Origin: Prinia subflava
Taxonomy: Eukaryota; Chordata; Aves; Passeriformes; Cisticolidae
Direction: 5' to 3'
Length of the DNA: 64,000 nucleotides
Assembly (NCBI RefSeq): GCF_021018805.1
Contig: NC_086248.1
Coordinates: 62,753,985 to 62,817,984 of the forward strand
A program made the position numbers and the translations under genes. Below are positions 37,731 through 50,904 of the stretch, piece after piece (within the stretch, counting starts at the first letter, position 1; the number at the start of each line of letters is the position of its first letter). Below the pieces are notes generated by a model. The model had not been told where the DNA came from. It saw nothing but the letters and a program-made list of their open reading frames with translations, and made no database searches.

Positions 37731-38431
37731 TAAAAACAGCACAGAGGAAGAGTTAACTTTAGCTATAATTTTTCTCTTCTATTCACTTCATATGTAGTTT
37801 CATTTGAAGATTTGGGCACATGTTGGGGTCATTTATTCTTTTTATCAAAACAGTTTTCCCATCTTAATTAAAATCAGTGGACTATGCAATTCTGTTAGAT
37901 TGGAGGAAAAAAGATTTTTTAAATTTACATTTAAATAAAACTGATTTTCTGAACTTCTGATATAGTTGCATTTTTAATATTTTGTGCTTCTTATTATAAC
38001 TAGCACCTCTGGAATTATAGGGAGCCTTGGCTCATATTTCTTACAGTTCTTCAGTAGTAGCACTGTCTTTGTAGCTGTGGTAGTCTAAGAACAGAGTCAA
38101 GGCAAAGCATATAGGTAGAGGTAATTTTTTTTTATTATTTATTAAATCTATTGGTATAACTGGAAGATGAGGCGATTCAAAGAAGTTTTCTCAAAATATT
38201 GTATATTTTTTCCATCTACTCCTTTTAGTCTAATTGAAAGTATTACTCATTAGAGATAAGAATGCAATAATTTTGTTGTGGTATCTTGAGTGATAACTTT
38301 CCTGCTTTGATATCTTATGATCAGAGTTTTACGTTTAATTTTCTAGTGACTGACAGATTCCAAAATTTTCAAAAACTGAGGAGACCAGGGTGTCTTTGTT
38401 ACCAATTTTTTTCAGTCTTACATTTTCCTTT

Positions 38432-38445
38432 CCCCCCCCCCCCCC
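38432..38445 (+). repeat. Homopolymer C tract, 14 bases
   Basis: Fourteen C follow a T/C-rich stretch and precede agctcccctttctt. Long C runs are much rarer than A or T runs in vertebrate DNA. Confidence 0.9.
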
Positions 38446-39000
38446 AGCTCCCCTTTCTTCTTTTCTTTTTCTTTACTACTTGTGTCTAGTTTTATCTCTA
38501 GACTTCTAGTTTTCATTGAAGGCCTCAACACTTCCTCTTAAGTAGACAGGACGTTCAAATGGATGTAGTCAGAGACTCTAGAGTAGAAATGAAGCACTAA
38601 AGTACTTCAATTAACACTTGAACTTTGTGTAATTAGCAGGAATTCTCTGCAGCACAAGATTTACTTCTCACACTATGCATGAAGTATGTAGAGATGTACA
38701 AGAATTTTTTTTATTTTAGTATTTAAGTTGGAATGGCTGGGAGAAGAAACTTCCTTAATGATTTTCTATTTAATGATTCTTTTTACATGGAAACCTGAAG
38801 AGGCTTTCTCAGTTTCATTTTATGCCATGATAGGTCAAAAAATCTTCATCCTTATAGTCCTCTTGGACTTAGCATCATTTCATATTCAATAATGCTTAAG
38901 TTAGATTGCAGCTGATAATGTATATTTATGGTTTTACCATTAACAGGGACTGGAAATGCTGATCTGAAGGTTATATAACATTTTTTGAGATTATATTTAC

Positions 39001-39031
39001 TTTATATTCAGTTGCTGTCACTGAATATAAA
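39001..39031. repeat. Perfect 12-bp-stem hairpin, 7-base loop
   Basis: tttatattcagt at 39001-39012 and its exact reverse complement actgaatataaa at 39020-39031 flank the loop tgctgtc. The stem is too short for a typical microRNA precursor and is AT-rich. It could be a cruciform-prone site or a small footprint of a lost element; no function is assigned. Confidence 0.85.
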
Positions 39032-40094
39032 ATTACAAGGACACAATTTTCCACCCAACAAAACAAGAAAGGTACTGGAACATTTTCTAACTGAGGTGTA
39101 ATAGAAAGTAAAAAAATTTTTTTTTGTCCAAATCTAAATAATTCTGAAACATTTTATTCCCCACCATTTATTATAAATGGTAATGCCACAGTTTCTCAGC
39201 TAAAATTGTTTCAAAAAATGGAAAATCAGAATTCCTTTCTAAAACTGCCAAATGAAACTTTTTTACAATTCCCAAAAAAGTGAATAATAGAAATTACTTC
39301 AAAATTACTTTTCTTTAGGGCTATCAGCTACTTCACCTGATGTCCTGGAATATTTATCCAACAGAAAAGAATGTAAGTATTTTTTCATTTTAACAGAAAT
39401 CCAAGTCAACTGCAAATTTCAGTAATTTTGTTATGGAAGGAGCCTATCAAACTTGCTATCGAATTTCTTGGGACTAATTCTCTGGATGATTACATGGGAA
39501 TTTTTGCTTTTACAGTGAAAAAGTCTTCATTTTGTGGAATTACTATTTCTAGTTAGTGCCAACCTATATCAGGTTTGTTGATGCTACTGGAAATGCCTTT
39601 ACTTTTCCATTCACATCCTCCTTTGAACCAATTAACCATAGGGGAGTTGGTTCCTTGATTTTCTCATTGTTTGCAGTCAGTGTGATTCTGAAGTCAGGTA
39701 GTAAAAAAAGAGACAATGAGTGCTTCATTTAACGCTATCAACATCAATTATACATGAGCTCTGTTTACCTAGGAAAGCTGAATGCTCAGACTTGATCTTA
39801 AACTCTGGTCCCAAGAGAACAGGCAGTCATCCTGCCGGGGATAATGATGTTCTATATAAAGCAAGAAGATTTTATCTGTATTTTCCTAGTGCTGTATTGT
39901 ACAAATTTAAATATCACTCAGGTTCGGGGAGGTTTTTCCACCATATGGAAACACTTGAAGCTGTGCTTAGATTCATAGGCTCTCAATATTATGCCTTAGA
40001 TTTAATTGGCAATTCCCACCAGCTTAGTGGCAGTTCTGCATTTAAATCTTGTTGTGTTATGCCCAAGAAATGTTTCATGAAAGATTATATGCAG

Positions 40095-40267
40095 TAAAAG
40101 AAAATAAAAACAAAGATAAAAACAAACAAAACAAAACAAAACAAAAACAAAACCAACCAAACAAAAAAACCCACAACAAACCAAGAAAAAAAGAAAAAAA
40201 AAGTAAAGGAAAAAAGGCCTTACAATTGAACTCTCTCTATGAGAAAAAAGAAAAAAAAGAAGAAAAA
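40095..40267 (+). repeat. A-rich (AAAAC)n-type tract
   Basis: An A-rich block with repeated acaaa and aaaac units up to about 40216 and a second A/G-rich piece at 40241-40267. It directly follows an open frame of 125 codons (39720-40097), the arrangement a poly(A)-tailed retrocopy would have, but that frame matches nothing I know. Lysine-rich frames across the tract are compositional. Confidence 0.85.
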
Positions 40268-42260
40268 TCTAAACCTATTTATTTTGATGCAAAGATGGGA
40301 ATGGTGCTGTTTTAAATAGTCACAGTCAGAAAGGTAAGCCTTAGGGTCTTTTTGAAGCTAATAAACCATTATAGATGCAGCCATTCACACCCAAGATAAA
40401 CTTGGTGATAGCTTTTTAGGCTATGAGAGCTGTGTCCTTAAGAAAAGTTTTCTATTTTTCTGCAAATAGCTTCTGGTCAGTTTACATTTCCTCAGCTTGA
40501 AACTTACCAGAACATTTATCATGCCTATATACTAATTGAATTAACTGCTCTGCAACAGAACTTGCCAATAGAACAAGGTGTGAGGTACTGTTGCTGCAAT
40601 AAACTTGGGAAATTCAGAGAGAAATACAATGTTCTTTAAGTTCCTAGTGCCCACACACTCATTGCCTATTAATAATGGATGTAATTCTAAACAAATGTAA
40701 TGTTTTGAGGAGATTGTTTCCTTAGTAGTAATATTGGGCAGTGTCTGATACAAAGTTAATGTTTGTCTAGCAATGTGTAAAAACAAATATTTTTTGCTCA
40801 TTTAAGTAGGATACTTACAAATATTGTGATTTTTTTTTTTCAGCTAGACATTATTTTTCTTTATTCATGAAATTTTGAGTATTTTGGAGCTTAACTAAAT
40901 ATTTTCCATTTCTCACTGTGTAAGGAAAATTTCAGGCAGGGTTAGTAAACTCTGAGTGTTCCTGAACATAGATTTCAAAAACTGCAGTGCAGAGCAATGG
41001 TAGGGCAGCAGTGGCAGGAGCAGCACAAGGTGAAGCAAAACAAAGAGAAACATTTGAGGTTTATTTATGATTGTAAATGGGAAATAAATGAAGAAGGTTA
41101 AAAATAGATAAATTATCTTCCCAGCTGCACAGCAAAGTATTGACAGTGCAGTATAGATACTTTATGTCAAGTATACTTCATTTTCTTCTGTCAAATCTAA
41201 TCAATCATTTGTCAGTGTCTGTGGTGCTGCATGTCAGAAATTCACACTGAATGCAGATAAATTTACTATGCACAAGAATACCACATATCAAAAATGCACC
41301 TACCTAACAAGTTTAGCAACATAATTGAAGGACTGTCCTTCAACTGGAATGAAAGTGACAAACATTAAAAATGCACCAAGACAGAAATAAAAATGCTTGA
41401 ACTTGCAACTAACAAAACATTATCTGAAAAATGCACTATGTCATCAGGAGAAGCATTTCAGTCATTTTCTGACTGTGTGAGTACTGATCTTGCGGAGTCC
41501 TAAGTACAGCCTCACAGAAGTCCCACTGGTAGTCAGGTAGGACTGACTGTATTTGAATGAACACTGTAATTAGAAGTAAATAAACATGGCTGTCATAAGA
41601 ACACTTCGTCCATCACTGATTTTTGATATAGCTGGTCTGTACAACTGAGGTCTACTCAAAGTTAATGATATCCAACCTGAGATAGGACCCAAGACCTTTG
41701 TGAGGACATATACATCCTTTAAAAAAGTACAAGAGAAATTATACACCTAAAATCAGGAATGGAAAGATCAGGTTGCTGAGCAGGAGGCAACTTTTAGCTT
41801 TCCTAGATGAAACAGCTCTGAGAAGAAATGTCTGAAACTTTCATCCTTCTGTTCCTGGACCAGTAGTTCCTTTCTGAGTTTAACCCAGTTCTTTGGGTTA
41901 AAACTTATCAGAAATGGAATTTTTTCACTTCAGAATGAAAAGCCAAGTCAGGGTTGATTTTGTTACATAAATGAAGAGAAAAACAATAGATGTGCCACGC
42001 AGGGCAAGTTTCCCTTCCCATTGATTCCTGTTGGTGCTGGCAATTGGCAGATTAAAGCAATCTGGGTAATTCCCAGGGCAGAGCCCAGAGACTGATCCTT
42101 CTTAGGGAGAGGTTCTTCTCTTCCACAGGGGCAGTCACCTTCCCACACACCCCAGTCCTTCTGAGAGGCAGAAGCATGACCCAGCCTACTTTCAGAGTTC
42201 GGTGAAAGGCAAAGCACAAAGAGGAACTGTGATCATTTTGTTGCTGTAACAGTTGGTAAT

Positions 42261-42298
42261 TAAAAGTTTAAAAAATAAAAAAATAAAAGTAAAAAAAG
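42261..42298 (+). repeat. A-rich (AAAAT)n-type tract
   Basis: Short A-rich low-complexity stretch made of aaaat and aaaagt units. Confidence 0.8.
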
Positions 42299-42516
42299 GA
42301 CAATGGCTTTTTAATGTATCTTTAGGAGCCACGCACCCAGGATCCTCCACTCATCCTCTGAAGACAGTCCCTGTTAAGTATTGAATGAGTCTATTTTTAA
42401 TTGAAACAAAAAATATATACCAGACTAGGTATTTCAGTCTGTGATGGAAAGTAAAATTTTTAACAATGCTTCAAGTGTTCTATTATTGAAATACAGAAAG
42501 GTTATTTGATGGCAAG

Positions 42517-42533
42517 CCCCCCCCCCCCCCCCC
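42517..42533 (+). repeat. Homopolymer C tract, 17 bases
   Basis: Seventeen consecutive C, the longest C/G run in the window. The complementary G17 can form quadruplex structures and is unstable in replication. Confidence 0.9.
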
Positions 42534-43269
42534 AATCTTTCACTACAAACTTGACAAATGGTTAAAAAATAAAGGAATTTTTTGTCTTTCCTGTTCTGAC
42601 TGAACAATCAGTTTCAGGACATCTGTAGATATGTTGGTTACTTCTTTTTAGTTAATTTAGCAGTGAAAATAATTAAGTAGATATGATGTGTTTTCTCATC
42701 TTTCTTTTCTCTCTTACAACCTTTTTTTTCCCCCCCAAGCTTAGGTGATTATTAAATTTAATTTAATTTATTTTTTTTGTTGACTACTACAACTATCACT
42801 GCTATAGCTTACTTTATTTTTAAGATGTGCTCCTTTTATAAAGATAAGAGAACACAACAGTATTTTAAATGGTAATGTTAAAATCCACACACTTTCTGTT
42901 TTACAAGTGGATCTTTGTCCCTGTTTGGAAAAAGTGCAGAGCTTTCTGAAATGTTTTTTAAATTCCTTGTAGTAGAAAATACTCATGAGTACCAACTGTC
43001 TCAGGAAAATAATTTAAAATACATACAATTAAAATTTGAAACTTGAACAATTTGGTATAAAAAAATCTTCCAAAAACAGGTAAAAAGTCTCATTGGAAAA
43101 TACTTCTACTTCTTCAAAGGAAAAAAGTGACATTGTAAGAAAAATATCTGTATTAAAATGTTACACTTATTTGTTAAAAGAAACAGTAAAATATCAAATA
43201 ATAATAGTTACCTATCATATAGAGAACAAAGATGTTTTTATTAAGTAACTCTTCTTATTTTTCAAATGA

Positions 43270-43288
43270 ATTTATTTATTTATTTATT
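43270..43288 (+). repeat. (ATTT)n microsatellite
   Basis: About four and a half perfect ATTT units. Confidence 0.9.
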
Positions 43289-46233
43289 CTATATACTTCA
43301 TAAACAGAAAAATGTTCAGGAAAATTCTTCCATACCAGAAAATACGTAATTCCATTTTTTAATGTCATTCAAATGTAAGAGATACACCATAATTCAAAAT
43401 CAATCATAGATGTTTTTCTTGTATCTTTATGTTTTCCTCTTGAAATTGAATTTGTAACAATTTATCACAAACACTGCAATAACATGGCATTCTTTTCATT
43501 ACAAGTTTAATTCATTCTTACATGAAAAATTATTAACTGAAAGTCTGGAATAGAAGTGGTAGGTTGTTTTGTTGTTTTATTTTGTTGGGTTTTTTTTTTC
43601 CAAAAGCATATTTTAAGCTGAATTACATAAATTCAGTCAAAATACAATGTTCTATATATTGCTCTGCAGTTCAGTAATGTAACACATGATATTTTGCTTG
43701 GGATTTCATGAGGACTGTTATAATGTCCATCAGCTCTGTTTCAGCTAAAGTATGATTTTTATTTCCAGTAAAGAAAACAGGAAGATTAAAATAGAAAAAT
43801 AAATCAAGATGAATAGATTGTATAGCAGAGTGCCAAGAGAAAAGAAGGGATTACAGTTTTTTGTGCTTTTGAAAGTGACTAGATTACAGAGACTGGCAAA
43901 CAGAATGATCATTTGCATAGGTATGACATATGATTAGGCCTCAGATGATTTATGTAAGGCCTTGGCAAGCTACAGTGATGAGCATGCTAGAAATACGATA
44001 GATGGATGAATGGAAGGTACTCAGTGCAGGGAATGTGAATTGGAAAGTCAATATCAATTTGAAAATCAATCAGCAAGAATAAGACTGCTCACTGTGCACA
44101 AAATATTCGGCTAAGGGCTGTCTGTAAAGGCTAGGTGGAATTCCTGAATCCTACAGAAAATATTTCTTCAGCAACATTCAAATGTCTGCACTAGAATATG
44201 TGAGATCCAATTGTTTATAGCTCAGAAAATCACAATCATTTTTATACCAGAACCTTCCCTTTCACTGTCAGGAGCCTGCCCTGTCTATGATTTAAAGGAG
44301 ACTAATTTTCCTTTCAGCAACATGATCAGGGCAGGGTGGTTGTAACACCCTGACCTCTGGCTGAGAACCCCACTGTAAGCCAATCCTTTAGAAAGATGTT
44401 TTCGTGGAGACACTTGGCTGCCCTCATCCCTATGCTACTTTGAAAGCCTTAGCAAGAGAAAAAAAGCAAACATTGTTCTTATTAAAAAAAAAATCCTAAA
44501 TATGTAAAGCACTCTCAAAATACTGCACCTGTTTATACAGAAAACATCTTAAGGGCAGTCATTGTCTCAGTGTTTTTGTGCAGCCTGGTACAATAGGACT
44601 ACACTGGCTAAAGCATTCAAGATTACTTTTGCTAGAATGCACCCAAAAATATATTAGAGAAGACTGGGGTTAAAAGCCAAGAAGTCTAAACTTAGGAAAT
44701 GTCAGGACTAATGCTGATAATACTTAATGCAGGATATACATAATTTGTTCATTAAACACTGTACTATTTCCGGCCGTCTCCCAAATATTTTATTGCTTGG
44801 AAAAGCTCATGCTCAGCATATGAGAAACAGCTCAGGTTCTCATTCCACTCCCTTTGTTCAGGGTTCAGCACCATGCTTTGTTTACTGCATATGATTTAAC
44901 TGAGTCTCTGAATACAGAATTATTAATATTCTCATGAGTTTTTCCATAACACTGCTATAGTGTTTGAATGTATCAAAGGAATAATTTATTAATATTCTTG
45001 GTATTTTTGTGACATGGAATACAGTTATGCATTTTTAATAGTCAAGCAGGTAAGATCCAGGGGTTTTGGTTTGTTTTTTATTGTTGTCATTTTGAATGCC
45101 CAACTGAAGATGGCTTGATTTGTTTCACAACTTGTTGCATCACAGCATTATTTACCCAAAGCGCAAATTGTGTGCAATTGAATAACTGATGTAGGGACAT
45201 GGTGTTTCTGAAAAACAGATATAAAATTTTTGTGGAGACTAAAAATAATACAATCCTTTGGAAGCTCTAGGTGACTTATTTAACACTGTGTTAGGACTTT
45301 CTCATGTAGATGGGGATAAATTAATTTCCTGCGGGCAGTTCTAGCTGTCGAAACCATAAATCATACTTTCTTTCCCTAGAATTCTTGCTTTCTGTTTACA
45401 CAATAAGTAGTGTAAAGGGAAGAATTCCTATGACAAAATCCTACTCACAGCAATCCTAGAATATCACAGGCAACAGAAGTAAAACACAGGCTGAGGACAA
45501 GAAGACGGGAAAATTAAAAAGTATAAATACTCTTTTTCTAAGAGGAGCTTCATGAACTCCAGGATGCAGAAAACAGAATGGAAAAAAGGGAAATTATAAG
45601 CTTACAAGGTCCATTATGTTTGTTGTCATAAATGATAAGGAGACAGAAGTGAAATGAGAAGCATGCAAGAAAGAAGTTACTTTCACAGACACTCATAAAA
45701 GCAGAACCTTCTTTCTCTTACTGCAAAAACACAAGGAATGCATCCATCTAGCAGTGTTTTTATGCAAAAATTAAAGATTCTTCTCAGGAACTTTGTAGTA
45801 TTAAACACCTTTACTGCTACAATTATCATTAACTTACTGTCTACACCATGTTGCTGACATTCTTTGCATGTTAAAGAGCAGATACACTCGGATCTGTAGC
45901 AACTATTGATTGCAGTGTTGAAAATGTACAAAGAGTAACTAAGTGCGCTGGGGATCACAACCTTATTTACCTTCTGTTCAGAAAGCTAGATACAGCCCCA
46001 ATCTGAGCAAGAAAATGTAAGCAGTTGACCACACAGCTCAATTTATAACATTAACTATGAAGCTAACATGGTATCAACAGGGAGATATTGTTCAGAGTTC
46101 CTTACCTCTTTGGTAGGGAGAAAGCCTCGTCTGGTGCTCCAATTTTAAGATGCATTTGCCATCTTTAATTCATCTTCTGTTTGTATTTCAGACCTTTTCT
46201 TAAATCAAACATAAAGGTTTCCAAATGGAAATA

Positions 46234-46267
46234 TCATCTTATTTTCATTGTCATCTTATTTTCATTG
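46234..46267 (+). repeat. Exact 17-bp tandem duplication
   Basis: tcatcttattttcattg occurs twice in direct succession with no mismatch, pointing to a recent local duplication. Confidence 0.95.
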
Positions 46268-48191
46268 ATCCTCCCAGACTCCAAGTTTTGGAGTATGATT
46301 CGACTTATATCAGTATTATACAGCTTGGGATGCATATGTGTAATGATTTCACCAAAGACAGTGTAATTTCTCCTGAGGCATTACATCAAATTATGTCACC
46401 AAAGTCACCTATATCTTACTTAATTTTAGACCAAGTTGCCAAAATTTACAGTTTCCTAAGCTTCAATTTTTTTACTGTAGGTGCTAAAACTACAAAAGTA
46501 ATCTCTTAAAGAATGCAAAGAGTCTTGATGTAGTTGGACTATGCTAAACTTATAAGCACAGGTAACCAATCCATATGACATAAGATCTTGCCTAAGATCT
46601 TGCATGTTTTAGTGCATCTCACTTTCTCTTAAAAGTTCTAAAAGACACAATGTTACCACTGTGCTGGGTATTCTTTAAAGCTGCCTAGGGGCATCAAGCC
46701 TTTTGGGAGTTGGTTTACAAAATACTTAGATATTTTTGGAAAATCTAATAATTTTTTTTTTTTTCTCTATAGTGTTCAAATATTGATTATTGCAGTAGGG
46801 CATTAAGGTTCTGCTCTCCTACATTTGTAAAGCTTCTAACTCAAGCAGTCATGCTCACTAGCTGATAGTACTAAAATTCCCATGTCAAATAATAGATACA
46901 ACCAGAATTTGGGCCAAATGTTAGCTTCCTGCCTCTAGGTTATATTTCCCAGACCATCAAAAGGCAGTCTTTATAATGGAGCCCCTGAAAGACATTTTAA
47001 CAGCTATAATGAAAAAGATGCTTTCTTTAATTAATACATGTGCATAATCTCAAAAATGGCTTAGTTGTTGCTTTCATTAGTCTAATTTTTTCTGGTCATA
47101 GTGAACACTGCCTATGTAATTTTCCAATTAAAATTACAATTCTGTGACTGTAATTGAAGCTTTATCTACTGATCCATCAATTCAGTACAGAAAATGATCT
47201 GAATGTAACAACTTGATTACATTTTCCTAAATAGCCATCAAGGTTATACATTCTATTCTAAATATATTTGCACAAACCTATGTAAAATGAATTTATTTAT
47301 TACTTAAAAAAAACCATAAACGAATTACTCAGCAGCACAACACTTCTCAAAAACTAAACTTGTTTCCATCATTAGAATCAGCCCCTCAAAGAGAGCACCA
47401 TCCATGTAATTTTTTTTCCCTGTTGGCAATACATTGACAAAAAGGGTAAAACTGCTTAGTTTCCCGAACCCATAAATTTTATTAATAAATCCAGCTAGTG
47501 CCACTTTTTTACTGTTTTACAGATTATTTTCCTCCTCCAATTTGCTAAAGCTTGGAAAAATTCAAGGATTTAGATTTTTTTTGCAAAACTGGGAGTTGTT
47601 GAGCCCTTACACTTACACCTTTATCATTTGATGCCCTAGGTAGCAGAGAAGCCAGAGTGCAGAGAAGCTCATCAGGGCCTTCCTGGTGTCATAAAGCTGA
47701 AATAAAGTCTTGGTTGCTTGGGGTTTCCAGTCCAAAATAATAGCCTATTTATTTATTATTTTTCACATACACTTACAAAAGCAGGAAAACATCTTTCCCT
47801 CAAATTGTGTTTTGGAGGCTTTCATCAGAAATAACACCTCAAGTGATCTTGGGAACTGCAGAAAAGGAAAGAGGATAATAGATTATGTTATTAGTAGTAC
47901 TGGTGTTTTGATATGGTCACCTTTCAGCATTCAAGATCTTCTGTCAGATACTATAAATGGATTATTTTTTAAAGAGTATGAGAAGTATGATAGTATGATC
48001 ATGTATCATATGACAGAAAGAATTCTCTGTGAGAAAGTAAAAGAAGATAGACTGTGAGGGAAACATGAATAAAAATAAGGGGGTTTTGGAAAGCCTGGGT
48101 TGGCACACAAAAAAATATGCTTCCACAATCATGGAAGAACAGTGTTTTGTAAAAGTTCATTAGCAAAACAAGGCAAGACAGGAGACAGAAA

Positions 48192-48217
48192 CTATCTATA
48201 TCTATATCCATCTATAT
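48192..48217 (+). repeat. (CTATAT)n short microsatellite
   Basis: About 26 bases of ctatat and ctata units with one cc interruption. Confidence 0.8.
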
Positions 48218-50904
48218 GTGTTTCATTGACCTAAGATATTAGATGTACCTAAATATGATTTTTTATCTATACATGTGTTTATGATATAGGTGAGAAACAT
48301 AGATAAGAACAATAACCAGCAAAATAATAATTAGAAAGGATGAAATTTTGAAAACTGATAAGGAAATGTAAGGATACTAGAATAATTCTTTGACTGAGAT
48401 AACCATGTTAAAGCAATATTCATTCCAAGCTAGGTATGACAAAATCATTACTAGGAGTTATTCAATAAATGAAAAAGAGAATGTATTAATTATAAGTACT
48501 CCTGCTTGGAATACCAACAAGAAAATGAAACATGAAACATGAAGGATAAACTAGCTCTGCAGTGACAGCAAAATGTCAGGGACTGTCTATAATTAATTCA
48601 CAAAGAGCCAAGTGAGGAAAGGGGGTGAGGTTATGGTTCCAAACTCAGGAAAATGGTAATACTGAACAAGATACTGCTGAAAAACTGAGGCTTCTTGTTG
48701 TTTCCAGAGATCCTTTCAGAGTAACTTAAAACTGCTGTCCTACTCCAGTCAAGTTAAATTCTCATCTTTGTGGCAGCAACAGAGCCTGGTTCCTGCTGAG
48801 AGGACCTGATGCCTTTATCTTGTCTCCCTGTGAGATAGTGACTTCATTTCTCAGAAAAAAAAAAAAGAGAGTATATTTTACATTTTAGGATATAAAAGTG
48901 ATGGAAAATCACAGCACTTCATGCTGCTAAACTTCAAGCATCATCTACCATGAATAAATATATTCAATTAAGATAATATTCAAGAGTCCTTAAAAATTGG
49001 CTGAGGAAATGTCTGCTTCTCTGACGTTCATTTTAATAAATCTCCAAACAAGAAAATTCCAGCAGTTTGAAGAATTGTTAATCTGCCATAGTCAGTAGCT
49101 GGTAAGGCTTATATCAGTCCTAAGCAATAGTGGAAATGCTAATATAAAATTCAATGGTAAGAAATTCAGTGCTAGGAATACAATTAATGCTAGCCAAAAT
49201 AATTTTACGTAACTTAGATCTAGTCAAATAAATCTGATACTAGTGTTTGATGAATAAAAAATTTGTCCAGAAAAAGTAAAAGGGCAGGTATTTTGTACTC
49301 TGACCATGATAGGCATAGAATACAGTGTGACCCAGAACTCTGATTAACACTACAAACTAACAGATCACATCAGAAAATCCAAAGGGTGGATCTCAAAAGA
49401 GTATGTGTCAATAGGGAACAAGCACTATGTTTTCCAGTGGAACTCCACAAATATTAGGTTATTTGACATCCAACCTTTATGCAGCATACCTAGAAACGGT
49501 TCAGAAAAAAGAAACGGAAATCATGGATAAAATTCATGGATGTTGAACAGATTGGAGCAATTAGTAATAAAGATGAAGGTGCAGAAATAGGGTGACTTCT
49601 GAGTAAAATGGGACCATTTACTTCTGGCCAGATTCAACAGAATCAAATAAGAAGTCAAATGTCTTGTAGCAAGCCGTGCAGGAAATTTATACAGAAGACA
49701 GAGCTGTCTAGTAAAAATCAAGACTCCAGAGAGGAAATAAGAGCCATAGTGGACAAACAACTCAATGACTCTTGTCAGTGAGATGCTGTGGCAAAAAGTC
49801 TAATAGGAAGAGCAGAAGAAAGACACTGAAATTTTTCTTGTAAGATTTAGAGAGGTTTTAATATTGGAATGCCATTCACAATTCCTGTGTTCCCACTTCT
49901 TGAAATAATGCTGCAAAACTGAACCATTTGCACAGAATTCAGCAAAGTGCCACAAAAAACCCGACTGTGAATGGTGCAATTCTTCAAGCTTTTGCAAAGC
50001 AGGCTTCAGTGCTTGTAAGAAGAAGAGGTAGATATTGCTTACAACATACAGCTATATTTCCATGGGAAAAAAATAACACGGATTATCAGGTTCCTTAACA
50101 GGTAAAGGCATGTGCTTTTCTTGTATCCAGAGTTAGTACTAGAAGCTGAAACCAGCAATTCAAATAAGAAACGAGGCAAAATATTTAATAGCTGTTTTTG
50201 GAATCATAGTCACTCTAAGAAGGAAATGTCTTGCTATAGATAACTTCTGTCTTGGTTCAGTTCCATCTATTTTCTTTCTTTTTCTTCTTCATAGTTTGCT
50301 TGGAATGTTCACTCTGAGCAGATATTGAAGTTGTTCTTTATTGAAGTAATAGACACCAAAGTCACCTAAAAAGTCAAATACAACTAATCTTTAAGGTAAA
50401 CTTCTGTACTTCATATAAATGCTGGAGCTGATAGTGACAAACAAAATCAACAAGCAGTTTTAAAAAATATTGAAAGACAACAACATGTGAAATCTTAACA
50501 GAATTAATTGAGCAGAGAAATACTTGCTGAATGTTTTGGAATAGGAAGTAGGTGAAAATATCAGTCTTTTATTCATTTCTGTTGAAAAGGTAAGAAAAAG
50601 CATTTCTTTACTACTACTGATTGCTTTAAAACTCCTTGAAAAAATCCCTAAAATTTCCTTTCCAAGAAGTAGCAATTACACAGATTGATCACCCTCATAT
50701 CCTGCAAATGTTTAATTTCAGGTTACAAATCGTACTGCAATATTGACTGTGACTTCTTACAACAATAGCTCACTAGAAATGACTCCTCAAAAAACATCAT
50801 CATATGCCTTAGCATAGAAATTTTTTCCATCAGACAGGTAGTCCTTATTGATGTGTTTGCTAGTAAAAATACCAAAATCTGTCCCAGTTTTGGAGACATT
50901 ATGT

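Larger units (their letters stand above)
37731..40094. other. AT-rich non-coding DNA, possible retrocopy body at its end
   Basis: Contains the C14 tract and the 39001 hairpin. A 125-codon plus frame starts at 39720 and runs into the A-rich tract; it is unrecognised. Confidence 0.6.
40268..50904. other. AT-rich non-coding DNA, no gene seen
   Basis: Over 10 kb with simple repeats only. A GC-elevated patch at about 41960-42230 has an 84-codon minus frame, and 44280-44440 is also less AT-rich, but neither resembles a known element. The longest frame, 115 codons at 47710-48057, matches nothing I know. Confidence 0.7.

Noticed and set aside
40049..40315. Lysine-rich 88-codon frame
   Set aside because: Translation of an A-rich low-complexity tract.
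46581..46603. taagatcttgc present twice with a 1-base spacer
   Set aside because: Small local duplication of no evident significance.
47710..48057. 115-codon plus-strand frame
   Set aside because: No recognised family, AT-rich, with no splice or promoter context.
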